This document shows, piece by piece, positions 34,368-43,652 of a stretch of DNA of 64,000 nt (positions within the stretch are counted from its first letter, which is position 1; every line of letters starts with the position of its first letter). The notes under the pieces are model-generated. The model saw nothing but the letters and a program-made list of their open reading frames with translations, made no database searches and was not told the origin of the DNA. Source of the DNA: Donghicola eburneus (lineage in GTDB: Bacteria > Pseudomonadota > Alphaproteobacteria > Rhodobacterales > Rhodobacteraceae); the NCBI RefSeq assembly GCF_900115865.1, contig NZ_FOXY01000007.1, forward strand, positions 124,001 to 188,000. The letters run 5' to 3'. Made by a program: the position numbers and the translations under genes.

Positions 34368-36260
34368 TTAGCTGGCCGGATAGCCGAGCGTTTTCAGAGA
34401 CGTCGCAATCTCGTCGAGGATCGCGGGGTCGTCGATGGTGGCGGGCATCTTGAACTCTTCGCCATCTGCGATCTTGACCATGGTGCCGCGCAAGATTTTG
34501 CCCGAGCGGGTCTTGGGCAGGCGATCCACCACAACTGCCAGTTTAAAGGCCGCCACGGGGCCGATCTTGTCACGGACGAGCTTGACGCATTCCTTGACCA
34601 CATCCGCGTGGTCGCGGTCGCAGCCCGAGTTCAGGCACAGGAAGCCAAGGGGCAGCTGGCCCTTCAGTTCGTCCGCCACGCCGATCACCGCGCATTCGGC
34701 CACATCGGGGTGCGAAGCCAGAACCTCCTCCATGCCGCCAGTCGAGAGGCGGTGGCCTGCGACGTTGATCACGTCATCGGTGCGCGCCATGATATAGAGG
34801 TAGCCGTCCTCGTCCTTCATGCCCGCATCGCCGGTTTCGTAATAGCCGGGGAAGGTGTTCAGATAGCTCTTCTTGAAGCGCTCTTCGGCGTTCCACAGGT
34901 TGGGCAGGGTGCCGGGGGGCAGGGGCAGCTTGATCGCGATCGCGCCAAGGGTGCCTGCCTCGACCGGATGACCGGCCTCGTCCAGAATTTGCACATCGTA
35001 GCCGGGCATCGGAACCGAAGGGCTGCCGAGTTTGACAGGCAGCTCTTCAATCCCCAGCGGGTTCGCGGCGATCGCCCAACCTGTTTCGGTCTGCCACCAG
35101 TGGTCGATGATCGGAACGTTCAGCTTTTCCTGTGCCCATTCGATGGTCGCGGGGTCCGCGCGTTCGCCCGCCAGATATACGGCGCGCAGTCCGCTCAGGT
35201 CGTACTTCTTGATGAACTCGCCGGTCGGGTCTTCGCGGCGCACTGCGCGGAAGGCGGTCGGCGCAGTGAAGAAGGATTTGACCTTATGCTCGTCGATAAT
35301 GCGCCAGAAGGTGCCCGCATCGGGGGTGCCAATGGGCTTGCCTTCGAAGACGATGGTGGTGTTGCCGGTGATCAGCGGACCATAGCAGATATAGCTGTGC
35401 CCCACGACCCAACCCACGTCCGACGCGGCCCAGAAGACTTCGCCGGGCTCGACGTTGTAGATGTTCTTCATGGTCCAGTTCAGCGCGACTAGATGGCCCG
35501 CGGTGGGGCGCATCACGCCCTTTGGCTGGCCCGTGGTACCCGACGTGTAGAGGATATAGGCCGGGTGGTTGCCCTCGACCGGAACGCATTCCGCAGGCTC
35601 AACACCGTATTGGAAGCCGTGCCAGTTGTAATCGCGGCCCTCTTCCAGATGGGCGACTTCCTGTTCGCGCTGGAAAATCACGCAGAAGTCAGGCTTGTGC
35701 TGCGCCAGTTCAATCGCGCCATCGAGCAGGGGCTTGTAGTGGACCACGCGGCCGGGCTCGATCCCGCAGGAGGCTGCGATGATCGCCTTGGGTTTTGCAT
35801 CATCGATCCGAACCGCCAGTTCGTTCGCGGCAAAGCCGCCGAACACGACTGAATGGATCGCACCGATACGGGCGCAGGCCAGCATCGCCTCAAGCGCTTC
35901 GGGGATCATGGGCATGTAGATGATGACGCGATCACCCTTTTCGACGCCCTTGGCGCGCAGTGCACCGGCCAAGCCAGCGACGCGGTTGCGCAGTTCGAAG
36001 TAGCTGATCTCGCGTTTGGTGTGGGTGACAGGGCTGTCATAGATGATCGCGGTCTGGTCGCCACGACCTGCCTCGACGTGGCGGTCCACGGCGTTCCAAC
36101 AGGTGTTGACCTTGGCATCCGCAAACCACTCGTACAGGGGGGCATTGTCGTCGTGCAAAGCTTTGGTGGGCTTCTGGTCCCAGTCAATCGCCTCGGCCTG
36201 AGCCATCCAGAACCCCTCGGGGTCGTCCTGCCAGCTCTTGTAAATATCCTGATAGCTCAT
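34368..36260 (-). CDS. prpE: Propionyl-CoA synthetase (propionate--CoA ligase)
   Basis: AMP-forming ligase making propionyl-CoA from propionate, ATP and CoA. 630 aa. It resembles PrpE rather than Acs: start MSYQDIYKSWQDDPEGFWMAQA, YTSGTTGQPKGV (P-loop), WAASDVGWVVGHSYICYGPL, WWQTETGWAIAANP, and the C-terminal acylatable lysine in KTRSGKILRG. That lysine is a known target for CobB-type deacylases in the family. The ATG at 36260 has GGAGGAG upstream. It is transcribed alone from a region with repeated TTTGCAAA sites, pointing to control by a short-chain acyl-CoA-responsive regulator. Confidence 0.9.
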   Translation of the reverse strand: MSYQDIYKSWQDDPEGFWMAQAEAIDWDQKPTKALHDDNAPLYEWFADAKVNTCWNAVDRHVEAGRGDQTAIIYDSPVTHTKREISYFELRNRVAGLAGALRAKGVEKGDRVIIYMPMIPEALEAMLACARIGAIHSVVFGGFAANELAVRIDDAKPKAIIAASCGIEPGRVVHYKPLLDGAIELAQHKPDFCVIFQREQEVAHLEEGRDYNWHGFQYGVEPAECVPVEGNHPAYILYTSGTTGQPKGVMRPTAGHLVALNWTMKNIYNVEPGEVFWAASDVGWVVGHSYICYGPLITGNTTIVFEGKPIGTPDAGTFWRIIDEHKVKSFFTAPTAFRAVRREDPTGEFIKKYDLSGLRAVYLAGERADPATIEWAQEKLNVPIIDHWWQTETGWAIAANPLGIEELPVKLGSPSVPMPGYDVQILDEAGHPVEAGTLGAIAIKLPLPPGTLPNLWNAEERFKKSYLNTFPGYYETGDAGMKDEDGYLYIMARTDDVINVAGHRLSTGGMEEVLASHPDVAECAVIGVADELKGQLPLGFLCLNSGCDRDHADVVKECVKLVRDKIGPVAAFKLAVVVDRLPKTRSGKILRGTMVKIADGEEFKMPATIDDPAILDEIATSLKTLGYPAS

Positions 36261-36348
36261 GCCGTGCTCCTCCAAATTCTCCTCCGTCAAAGTGCTAGGG
36301 CACCGAGGGGCGTTTGGGCAAGCGCGTTACCGTCAACATTGGGACGAA

Positions 36349-36461
36349 TTTGCAAAATGCCGCAGGTGCAGCATCATGTGGTTTGCAAACCCTTTTCAAC
36401 TTTTCAGCTGTGCGGTCAGAAATCTGTCAATTTGCAAACCTCAGCCCTGTGGGGCTGCAAA
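36349..36461. promoter_or_regulatory. Cluster of TTTGCAAA palindromes upstream of prpE
   Basis: Perfect TTTGCAAA at 36349-36356, 36382-36389 and 36431-36438, plus a partial CTGCAAA at 36455-36461. They lie 89 to about 200 bases upstream of the prpE start. TTTGCAAA is, from memory, the half-site described for PccR, the short-chain fatty acyl-CoA regulator that activates propionyl-CoA carboxylase genes in Rhodobacter sphaeroides, and it is related to RamB sites. No pccR gene is in the window. Confidence 0.72.
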
Positions 36462-36500
36462 TCCGCGTGTGTTCAGAGAATCACCTGACCCTAAACGAGA

Positions 36501-36524
36501 ACAGCACCGGAGGGCCGGTGCTGT
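36501..36524 (-). terminator. Terminator of maeB
   Basis: Ten-base perfect stem ACAGCACCGG (36501-36510) and CCGGTGCTGT (36515-36524) with a 4-nt loop. On the minus strand it is followed by TCTCGTTTAGG, so the T-run is modest. Confidence 0.65.
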
Positions 36525-36549
36525 CCATTGGTGAATTCGGGCTATCGGG

Positions 36550-38829
36550 TTAACCGTAGTGCGCTACAGGTGTTCCCGCGATCGCAGCCATGTTCAGCAA
36601 CCCGCGCGAACTGATCGAGTGGTTCACGATGTGCGCGCGGTTGCCCATGCCCATCAGGATTGGGCCCACTTCAAGTCCGCCGCCCTTCATCTTGAGGATG
36701 TTGCGCACGCCGGATGCTGCATCTGCATGGCCAAAAACCAGCACGTTCGCGGCGCCTTGCAAACGGTTCTGCGGGAATACGCGGGCGCACAGATCGGGGT
36801 CGAGCGCGGCGTCAATGTTCATCTCGCCTTCGTAGATGAAGTCGCGGGGCAGGCTGTCCAGAATGTCGATCGCGGCGCGGATGCGCTGGCCAGTATCACA
36901 GTTGGTCGAGCCAAATTGCGACTGGGCGCAGAGCGCGATGCGCGGGGTCAAGCCAAAGCGTTTGACGTGACGCGCCGCGCCGATGACGGACTGCGCGATC
37001 TCTTCGGGTGTGGGCTCCGAGCGGACGTGGGTGTCCGCGATGAATAGCGGGCCGTCCTCTAGGATCATCATCGACAGGGCACCGTGGGGGCGGTGCTTCT
37101 TGCTGCCGAGGATCTGCTCCACGTATTTCAGGTGCCAGCGGTATTCGCCGAACGTGCCGCAGATCATGCTGTCTGCTTCGCCGCGCTGCACCATGACGGC
37201 GGCAATCGCGGTGGAGTTGGTGCGCATGATCGCACGGGCCAGATCGGGCGTGACGCCGTCGCGGCACATAATCTGATGATAGGTCTCCCAGTAATCGCGG
37301 TAGCGCGGATCGTTCTCGGGGTTCACCAAATCAAAGTCGCGTCCGTGGCGAATGTTCAGGCCCATACGCTCGCAGCGCATCTCGACCACTTCGGGGCGAC
37401 CGATCAAGATCGGTTTCTCGGTGGTTTCTTCGAGGATCGCTTGGGCGGCACGCAAGACGCGCTCGTCCTCGCCCTCGGCAAAGACGATGCTGCGCGAGGC
37501 CGAGCGGGCGGCGTCGAATACGGGGCGCATTAACAGAGCGGATTTGAACACGGACTGGTTCAGACGCTCTTTGTAGGCCTCAATATCATCCAGTGGTCGG
37601 GTCGCTACGCCGGTTTCCATCGCGGCCTTGGCAACCGAACTGGAGACGACGCCTACCAGACGCGGGTCGAACGGTTTGGGGATCAGGTAGTCCGCGCCAA
37701 AGGTCAGCTGCTCGCCCTGATAGGCGGCGGCAGCCTCTGCGCTGGTGGTAGCGCGGGCAAGGGCGGCGATGCCGTCAATGCAGGCTAGCTGCATCTCGTC
37801 GTTGATCTCGGTCGCGCCCACGTCCAGCGCCCCGCGGAAGATGAACGGGAAACACAGGACATTGTTCACCTGATTGGGGAAGTCGCTGCGGCCCGTCGCG
37901 ATGATCGCGTCAGGGGCTACTTCGCGTGCCAAATCGGGCAGGATTTCGGGGTTCGGGTTCGCCAGAGCAAAGATGATCGGTTGCTTGGTCATCTTCGAGA
38001 CCATCTCGGGCTGCAGCACATTCGGGCCCGATAGGCCAAGGAACATGTCCGCGCCATCAATCACGTCTTCCAAAGTGCGCAGGCCAGACTTCTGGGCAAA
38101 GGCTGCCTTCTGTGGGTTCATATCCACATCGCGCCCTTCGTACACCAGACCATGAATGTCGCAGAGCCAGACGTTCTCGCGTTTCACACCCAGCTTCAGC
38201 AGCATGTTCAGACACGCGATACCTGCCGCGCCGCCGCCGGTCGAGACGATCTTGATGTCTTCGAAATTCTTGCCCGCCACGTGCAGCGCGTTCGTGGCGG
38301 CTGCGCCGACAACGATCGCGGTGCCGTGCTGGTCGTCGTGGAAGACGGGGATGTTCATCCGTTCGCGGCAGATTTTCTCGACGATAAAGCAATCGGGGGC
38401 CTTGATGTCCTCAAGGTTCACCGCGCCAAACGTCGGTTCCAGCGAGCACACGATGTCAGCCAGCTTCTCGGGATCGCTTTCGTTCACCTCGATGTCAAAG
38501 GCATCGATGTTCGCGAACTTTTTAAAGAGGACGGCTTTGCCTTCCATCACGGGCTTTGATGCCAGCGCGCCGATATTTCCCAGGCCCAGAACTGCGGTGC
38601 CGTTTGAAATCACTGCCACCAGGTTGCCCTTGGATGTGTAGCGGGCGGCGTTCTGCGCGTCTTCCTTGATCTCGAGGCAGGCTTCGGCGACGCCGGGCGA
38701 GTAGGCGCGGCTCAGGTCGCGGCCGTTGGCCATCGGTTTGGTTGCGCGAATTTCAAGCTTACCGGGCTTGGGGTGTTCGTGATAAAACAGAGCTGCCTGA
38801 CGCAGCGTTTCATTCTGTTGCTCTGACAT
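36550..38829 (-). CDS. maeB: NADP-dependent malic enzyme with phosphotransacetylase-like domain
   Basis: Decarboxylates malate to pyruvate, producing NADPH. 759 aa: malic-enzyme half (1 to about 430; YSPGVAEACLEIKED, the FHDDQHGTA motif near 155-163, the NAD(P) loop STGGGAAGIACLNML) and a C-terminal phosphate acetyltransferase-like domain (about 430-759) that is regulatory and not catalytic in studied MaeB enzymes. The start at 38829 (MSEQQNETLRQAALFYHEHP) fits the family; a frame open to 39408 is an artefact crossing the cdd gene. A palindrome lies in the promoter. Confidence 0.95.
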   Translation of the reverse strand: MSEQQNETLRQAALFYHEHPKPGKLEIRATKPMANGRDLSRAYSPGVAEACLEIKEDAQNAARYTSKGNLVAVISNGTAVLGLGNIGALASKPVMEGKAVLFKKFANIDAFDIEVNESDPEKLADIVCSLEPTFGAVNLEDIKAPDCFIVEKICRERMNIPVFHDDQHGTAIVVGAAATNALHVAGKNFEDIKIVSTGGGAAGIACLNMLLKLGVKRENVWLCDIHGLVYEGRDVDMNPQKAAFAQKSGLRTLEDVIDGADMFLGLSGPNVLQPEMVSKMTKQPIIFALANPNPEILPDLAREVAPDAIIATGRSDFPNQVNNVLCFPFIFRGALDVGATEINDEMQLACIDGIAALARATTSAEAAAAYQGEQLTFGADYLIPKPFDPRLVGVVSSSVAKAAMETGVATRPLDDIEAYKERLNQSVFKSALLMRPVFDAARSASRSIVFAEGEDERVLRAAQAILEETTEKPILIGRPEVVEMRCERMGLNIRHGRDFDLVNPENDPRYRDYWETYHQIMCRDGVTPDLARAIMRTNSTAIAAVMVQRGEADSMICGTFGEYRWHLKYVEQILGSKKHRPHGALSMMILEDGPLFIADTHVRSEPTPEEIAQSVIGAARHVKRFGLTPRIALCAQSQFGSTNCDTGQRIRAAIDILDSLPRDFIYEGEMNIDAALDPDLCARVFPQNRLQGAANVLVFGHADAASGVRNILKMKGGGLEVGPILMGMGNRAHIVNHSISSRGLLNMAAIAGTPVAHYG

Positions 38830-38853
38830 GACGCGTCCCCTTTGGGAATTTTT

Positions 38854-38867
38854 GTTTAGCGTTAAAC
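38854..38867 (-). promoter_or_regulatory. Possible operator over the maeB promoter
   Basis: GTTTA-GCGT-TAAAC inverted repeat. On the minus strand GTGACA, a 16-base gap and TAAACA make a plausible but weak promoter whose -10 falls inside this palindrome. A second TTTAAACG-like sequence lies about 20 bases upstream. The regulator is unknown. Confidence 0.35.
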
Positions 38868-39027
38868 TATTTTTTGTCACGTTTAAAGGTGGCGAATTGT
38901 AAAACCTTCGCCGCACTGCCGCAAAAAGGCGGTGACGTGGCGTGGTTCCGCCGGTCAGGCACTTGCCAATTTCGATGCGACACGGTTCACTACCTTTGAC
39001 CATTTGATCAAACGGTGGAGAGCTTGG

Positions 39028-39423
39028 ATGTCCTTGCGCGATGACGCGATGAAAGTGCGTGAAAATGCCTATGCGCCCTATTCGAAATTCAAGGTCGGGG
39101 CGGCTGTTCGGGCCACCGATGACATCGTACATCAAGGCTGCAACGTCGAGAATATCGCCTATCCCGAGGGGACCTGCGCCGAAGCGGGTGCGATCGCGGC
39201 CATGTGCGCAGCGGGCGGCAGCCGCGACATCGCCGAAGTTTATGTGATCGCGGACAGTCCGACGCCCGTGCCGCCCTGCGGTGGCTGTCGCCAGAAACTG
39301 GCTGAGTTCGGCAAGGCCGATACGCCTGTGACGCTGGCGACTGTCGATGGCGCAGAATTCAAAACCACGATCGGGGATTTGCTGCCCGGCATGTTTGACG
39401 CCAGCCATTTGGTACGCACCTGA
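39028..39423 (+). CDS. cdd: Cytidine deaminase
   Basis: Deaminates (deoxy)cytidine to (deoxy)uridine. 131 aa. YAPYSKFKVGAAV (about 16-28), NVENIAYPEGTCAEAGAI with the zinc Cys and catalytic Glu (about 42-59; C53, E55), and PPCGGCRQKLAEF with the other two zinc cysteines. The chosen ATG has GGAG upstream; the frame is open further 5' but the sequence is unconserved. First gene of the salvage operon; its TGA shares one base with the deoA ATG. Confidence 0.94.
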   Translation: MSLRDDAMKVRENAYAPYSKFKVGAAVRATDDIVHQGCNVENIAYPEGTCAEAGAIAAMCAAGGSRDIAEVYVIADSPTPVPPCGGCRQKLAEFGKADTPVTLATVDGAEFKTTIGDLLPGMFDASHLVRT

Positions 39424-40727
39424 TGGACACGCGTGGTCTGCTGTCTGACCTGAGGGCGGGCCGCGTGCCTGCGTCCGATGACCTGCGGGCCTTTGCTCGA
39501 GGGCTGGGTACGGGCGAGGTCAGCGATGCGCAGGCTGGTGCGTTCGCGATGGGTGTCTGCCTTGGCGCTTTGGGACAGGAGGGGCGTGTTGCCCTGACGC
39601 TCGCGATGCGCGACAGCGGTGATTGCCTGTCTTGGGATCTGAGCGGACCGGTGCTGGACAAGCACTCAACTGGCGGGCTGGGGGACTGCACCAGCCTGAT
39701 CATCGCGCCTGCGCTGGTGGCATGCGGTGCCTATGTGCCAATGATCTCTGGCCGCGGGCTAGGGCACACTGGCGGAACACTGGACAAGCTGGAAGCGATC
39801 CCCGATTTGCGCACCGACCTGTCCGAGGCGCGATTGCGCCGTCAGGTTGCCGAAGTGGGCTGCGCTATTGTTGGGGCCACGGGCCGGATCGCGCCTGCGG
39901 ACAAGCGGCTCTATGCGGTACGGGATGTGACCTCGACCGTGGATAGCCTTGATCTGATCACGGCCTCGATCCTGTCCAAAAAACTGGCGGCAGGGCTTGG
40001 CGCACTGGTGCTGGATGTAAAGTGGGGCACGGGCGCGTTCATGACATCGCCCGAGGCCGCGCGAGGCCTAGCGCAGTCTCTTGTGAGCACCGCAAATGCG
40101 GCTGGGTGCCCAACGACTGCCCTGATCTCTGACATGAACCAGCCGTTGGCCTCCGCCATGGGCAACGCTTTGGAAATTGCCGGGGCGATGGCGGTTTTGA
40201 CAGGTGCTGCGCGTGGGCCGCTCTTTGATCTTTCCTGCGCTTTGGGGGCCGAGGTTTTGGTGTCTGGCGGATTGGCACAGACTGTCGCGCAGGGAGTGAC
40301 CCAGATGCAAACCGCGATCACCAGTGGTGCAGCAGCCGAGGTTTTCGAACGCACGATCGCAGCCCAAGGCGGGCCACGCCGGTTCGCCAGCGAGTGGGCT
40401 GCCTTGTTGCCCGAAGCGACCGTGATCCAAGAGGTGTACACGCCCGAAGCGGGCGTTGTGACTGCCATGGACGGCAAGGCGTTGGGGTCTGCCGTAGTCG
40501 CATTAGGCGGCGGCCGGTTGGTCGAGACGGATCAGGTCGACCCATCCGTCGGAATATCGGACATGGTGCGGTTGGGGCAGCGGCTGGATCGCGGCGCCCC
40601 CATCGCTCGCATCCATGCGCGGACCGAGGCCGAAGCAGACCGCGCGGCGCAGGTTGTGCTTGCGGCGGTGCAAATCGGCGAAGCGGTCGACCCCGCGCCT
40701 TTGGTTGTCGAAAGGATCACGGCATGA
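39423..40727 (+). CDS. deoA: Thymidine phosphorylase
   Basis: Phosphorolysis of thymidine or deoxyuridine to the base and deoxyribose 1-phosphate. 434 aa. Signature KHSTGGLGD (about 80-88), MISGRGLGHTGGTLDKLEAIPD (about 109-130), KKLAAGLGALVLDVKWGTGAFM (about 183-204) and the C-terminal domain with EVYTPEAGVVTAMDGKALG. Translationally coupled to cdd (TGATG) and to deoB (ATGA). Confidence 0.95.
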   Translation: MDTRGLLSDLRAGRVPASDDLRAFARGLGTGEVSDAQAGAFAMGVCLGALGQEGRVALTLAMRDSGDCLSWDLSGPVLDKHSTGGLGDCTSLIIAPALVACGAYVPMISGRGLGHTGGTLDKLEAIPDLRTDLSEARLRRQVAEVGCAIVGATGRIAPADKRLYAVRDVTSTVDSLDLITASILSKKLAAGLGALVLDVKWGTGAFMTSPEAARGLAQSLVSTANAAGCPTTALISDMNQPLASAMGNALEIAGAMAVLTGAARGPLFDLSCALGAEVLVSGGLAQTVAQGVTQMQTAITSGAAAEVFERTIAAQGGPRRFASEWAALLPEATVIQEVYTPEAGVVTAMDGKALGSAVVALGGGRLVETDQVDPSVGISDMVRLGQRLDRGAPIARIHARTEAEADRAAQVVLAAVQIGEAVDPAPLVVERITA

Positions 40728-41935
40728 CCCGCGCATTTCTGGTGGTAATGGACTCGGTCGGGATCGGCGGCGCGCCGGATGCGGATCAATTCTATAACGG
40801 CGATCTTCCGGACACAGGGGCGAATACGCTGGCGCATATCGCCGAAGCCTGTGCCGCTGGCCGCGCCGAAGAGGGACGGAGCGGACCGCTGGCGTTGCCC
40901 GTGCTGGACGCGCTAGGCTTGTCTGCCGCAGTTCAATTGGCAAGCGGCGCACAGGCAGAGGGCCTTGGCGCAGTGCCTTCTGGTCTGTGGGGCGCGGCGA
41001 CCGAGATCAGCCGTGGCAAGGATACCCCGAGCGGCCACTGGGAGTTGGCGGGGGTGCCAGTGCCCTGGGACTGGACGTATTTTCCCGACACCGTTCCTGC
41101 GTTTCCCAGTGATCTGGTCGCAGAGGTCGCCAAAGCGGCGGGTGCCGATGGTATCCTTGGCAACTGCCACGCCAGTGGGACAGCGATCATCGACAAACTG
41201 GCCGAAGAGCATATCCGAACCGGACAGCCGATTTGCTACACCTCTGCCGACAGCGTGTTCCAGATCGCCGCGCACGAAGAGCATTTCGGTCTAGAATGCC
41301 TGTTAAAGCTGTGCGCGGACATCGCGCCGACGTTGCACGAGATGAAGATTGGCCGCGTGATTGCGCGGCCGTTCATCGGGGATGCGGAAACAGGCTACAC
41401 CCGCACGACCAACCGCAAGGATTTCGCGCTCGCGCCACCTAGCCCGACCCTGTGCGATTGGGTTAGCGGGGCAGGGCGCGAAGTGATCGGCGTGGGCAAG
41501 ATTGGCGACATCTTTTCCATGCAGGGAATCACCCAACTGCACAAAGGCAGCGATGCGCAGCTGATGGACCATCTGGACCGGCTGGTCGATGACGCGCCTG
41601 AGGGCAGCCTGACCTTTGCCAATTTCGTCGAGTTTGACAGCCTCTATGGGCACCGCCGCGATGTGTCCGGCTATGCCCGCGCGTTGGAATGGTTTGATGC
41701 GCGGATCGGGGCGATCCTACCGCGCTTGCATGATGGGGATCTGCTGATCGTCACTGCCGACCACGGGAACGATCCTACGTGGCACGGAACGGACCATACC
41801 CGCGAACGCGTGCCCGTTTTGGGCTATGGCGTGGGAGCGAAGCCGATCGGACAGGTTGCCTTTGCCGACGTGGCTGCCAGTATCGCGGCACACCTGAATA
41901 TCCCCGCCCAAGGGCCGGGAAGGAGCTTTGTATGA
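40724..41935 (+). CDS. deoB: Phosphopentomutase
   Basis: Moves phosphate between C1 and C5 of (deoxy)ribose, feeding deoxyribose 1-phosphate from DeoA into central metabolism. 403 aa, alkaline-phosphatase superfamily: VVMDSVGIGGAPDADQF (about 6-22, first metal Asp), SRGKDTPSGHWE with the phosphoacceptor Thr, and TADHGNDPTWHGTDHTRE (about 346-363) with the second metal set. The start is fixed by the ATGA overlap with deoA and the family start MTRAFLVVMDS. The next gene overlaps by four bases. Confidence 0.96.
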   Translation: MTRAFLVVMDSVGIGGAPDADQFYNGDLPDTGANTLAHIAEACAAGRAEEGRSGPLALPVLDALGLSAAVQLASGAQAEGLGAVPSGLWGAATEISRGKDTPSGHWELAGVPVPWDWTYFPDTVPAFPSDLVAEVAKAAGADGILGNCHASGTAIIDKLAEEHIRTGQPICYTSADSVFQIAAHEEHFGLECLLKLCADIAPTLHEMKIGRVIARPFIGDAETGYTRTTNRKDFALAPPSPTLCDWVSGAGREVIGVGKIGDIFSMQGITQLHKGSDAQLMDHLDRLVDDAPEGSLTFANFVEFDSLYGHRRDVSGYARALEWFDARIGAILPRLHDGDLLIVTADHGNDPTWHGTDHTRERVPVLGYGVGAKPIGQVAFADVAASIAAHLNIPAQGPGRSFV

Positions 41936-42942
41936 CAGAAGAAGAGATGGAACATCCGCCAGTCAACCTGCCCAAGGTCGAACTGCACACCCATATCGAA
42001 GGGGCCGCGCAGCCGGACTTTATCCGCCAACTGGCGTTCGAGAAGAAGACCGACATCAGCGGGATTTTCGACGCGCGCGGGGCCTACAAGTACCAAGGGT
42101 TCCTCGAATTCCTACAGGTCTACGAGGCTGCGACCACGGTCCTGAAATCGCCCGAAGATTTTCGCCGTCTGACTTTGTCTGTGCTAGAGAATGCCGCCCA
42201 GAATGGCGTCATCTATATGGAAAGCTTCCTGTCGCCCGAATTCTGCGGTGGGGCAGACGTGGGCGCGTGGACCGAATACCTGCACGCCATTCAGGACGGT
42301 GCCGCCGAGGCGGAAAAGAAATATGGGATCGCCATGCGCGGCGTCGTGACCTGCATCCGCCATTTCGGACCGGATAACGCTAAGCAGGCCGCGATCTGCG
42401 CCGCCGAAACAGCCGGTGATTTCGTGACCGGCTTTGGCATGGGCGGCGATGAAAACGCGGGCCACCAGCGCGACTTCTTGTGGGCCTATGATTGCGCCCG
42501 AGAGGCTGGATTGGGCCTGACCACCCACGCCGGTGAATGGCGCGGCCCCCAAGAGGTGCGCGATGCCATCGACGATCTGAAAGTCACCCGCATCGGCCAC
42601 GGCGTGCGCTGCATCGAGGATATGCGACTCGTCGAACATCTGGCCGAACGAGAGATCACGCTAGAGGTCTGCCCGGGCTCCAACGTCGCGCTCGGCGTGT
42701 TTCCCGATCTGAAAAGCCACCCGATTGAGCGGCTGCGCGCGTATGGGGTGAAAGTCACGGTATCGACCGACGATCCGCCTTTCTTCCACACAACGATGCA
42801 GCAAGAGTACGCTGGACTGACGAAAACCTTTGGCTGGGACAACCGCCATTTCAAAGAAATCACCCTCAATGCCGTCGCGGCTGCCTTCTGCGATCAAGCC
42901 ACAAAAGACGCGCTGACTAAACGACTGGAGGACGCATTTTGA
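41932..42942 (+). CDS. add: Adenosine deaminase
   Basis: Hydrolytic deamination of (deoxy)adenosine to (deoxy)inosine. 336 aa. Zinc motif ELHTHIEGA (about 17-25), HAGEW (about 200), RIGHGVRC (about 222-229) and STDDPPFF (about 281-288). The related adenine deaminase subfamily shares these motifs, so adenine specificity cannot be wholly excluded, but the nucleoside operon favours adenosine. AAGGAG lies before the ATG, which overlaps the deoB stop. Confidence 0.9.
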   Translation: MTEEEMEHPPVNLPKVELHTHIEGAAQPDFIRQLAFEKKTDISGIFDARGAYKYQGFLEFLQVYEAATTVLKSPEDFRRLTLSVLENAAQNGVIYMESFLSPEFCGGADVGAWTEYLHAIQDGAAEAEKKYGIAMRGVVTCIRHFGPDNAKQAAICAAETAGDFVTGFGMGGDENAGHQRDFLWAYDCAREAGLGLTTHAGEWRGPQEVRDAIDDLKVTRIGHGVRCIEDMRLVEHLAEREITLEVCPGSNVALGVFPDLKSHPIERLRAYGVKVTVSTDDPPFFHTTMQQEYAGLTKTFGWDNRHFKEITLNAVAAAFCDQATKDALTKRLEDAF

Positions 42943-43586
42943 TCGACCAATCCAACCCGCCCCACCTGACTGTCGTCGATCACCCGCTGGTCCAGCACAA
43001 GCTGACCCATATGCGCAAAGTGGGAACACCCACCGGTGTCTTTCGGCAACTCCTGCGCGAGATCAGCCAACTCTTGGCCTACGAGATCACGCGTAATCTG
43101 GAGATGACCAAAGAGGCCATCGAAACCCCTTTGTGTCCGATGGAAGCGCCGGTTTTGGATGGCAAGAAACTGGCCCTGATTTCAATCCTGCGGGCAGGTA
43201 ATGGCCTTTTGGACGGCGTTCTCGAACTGGTACCCTCTGCGCGCGTCGGCTTTGTCGGACTGTATCGTGATGAGGAAACACTGGAGCCGGTAGAGTACTA
43301 TTTTAAGGTGCCCGAAGCGATGGGCGAACGTCTGGTGATTGCCGTGGACCCCATGCTGGCGACCGGAAACTCGGCCGTGGCCGCGATCGATATGCTGAAA
43401 AAGGCAGGGGCCAAGAATATCCGTTTCATGTGCCTTTTGGCTGCGCCAGAGGGTGTGGAAACAATGCGCAAGGCGCACCCTGATGTTCCGATCGTCACAG
43501 CCTCGCTTGATGAGCGTTTGAATGAACAGGGATACATCGTTCCTGGTCTCGGCGATGCCGGAGATCGGATGTTTGGCACTAAGTGA
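42939..43586 (+). CDS. upp: Uracil phosphoribosyltransferase
   Basis: Makes UMP from uracil and PRPP. 215 aa. [26 protein letters not shown] at the start (about 17-42), [32 protein letters not shown] (about 84-115), and the PRPP loop [21 protein letters not shown] (about 138-158). The start codon is TTG, overlapping the add stop as TTGA, with GGAGG five bases upstream. It captures the uracil released by DeoA. Last gene of the five-gene operon. Confidence 0.95.
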   Translation: MIDQSNPPHLTVVDHPLVQHKLTHMRKVGTPTGVFRQLLREISQLLAYEITRNLEMTKEAIETPLCPMEAPVLDGKKLALISILRAGNGLLDGVLELVPSARVGFVGLYRDEETLEPVEYYFKVPEAMGERLVIAVDPMLATGNSAVAAIDMLKKAGAKNIRFMCLLAAPEGVETMRKAHPDVPIVTASLDERLNEQGYIVPGLGDAGDRMFGTK

Positions 43587-43604
43587 TGTGGTAGTTATTG
43601 CGTT

Positions 43605-43647
43605 ACCCCCAACCACTGTGCAATCTGTGCACAGTGTTACTGGGGGT
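43605..43647 (+). promoter_or_regulatory. Long hairpin covering the Shine-Dalgarno of the SPOR gene
   Basis: Outer arms ACCCCC (43605-43610) and GGGGGT (43642-43647), inner arms CACTGTG (43614-43620) and CACAGTG (43630-43636). The GGGGG arm lies six to ten bases before the ATG at 43653 and is the only good ribosome-binding site. It may be a upp terminator (T-run weak) or a translational control element. Confidence 0.55.
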
Positions 43648-43652
43648 TTAGA

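Noticed and set aside
38830-39408. Long N-terminal extension of the malic enzyme frame to 39408
   Set aside because: The extension lies opposite cdd and lacks similarity; MSEQQNETLRQ at 38829 is the family start.
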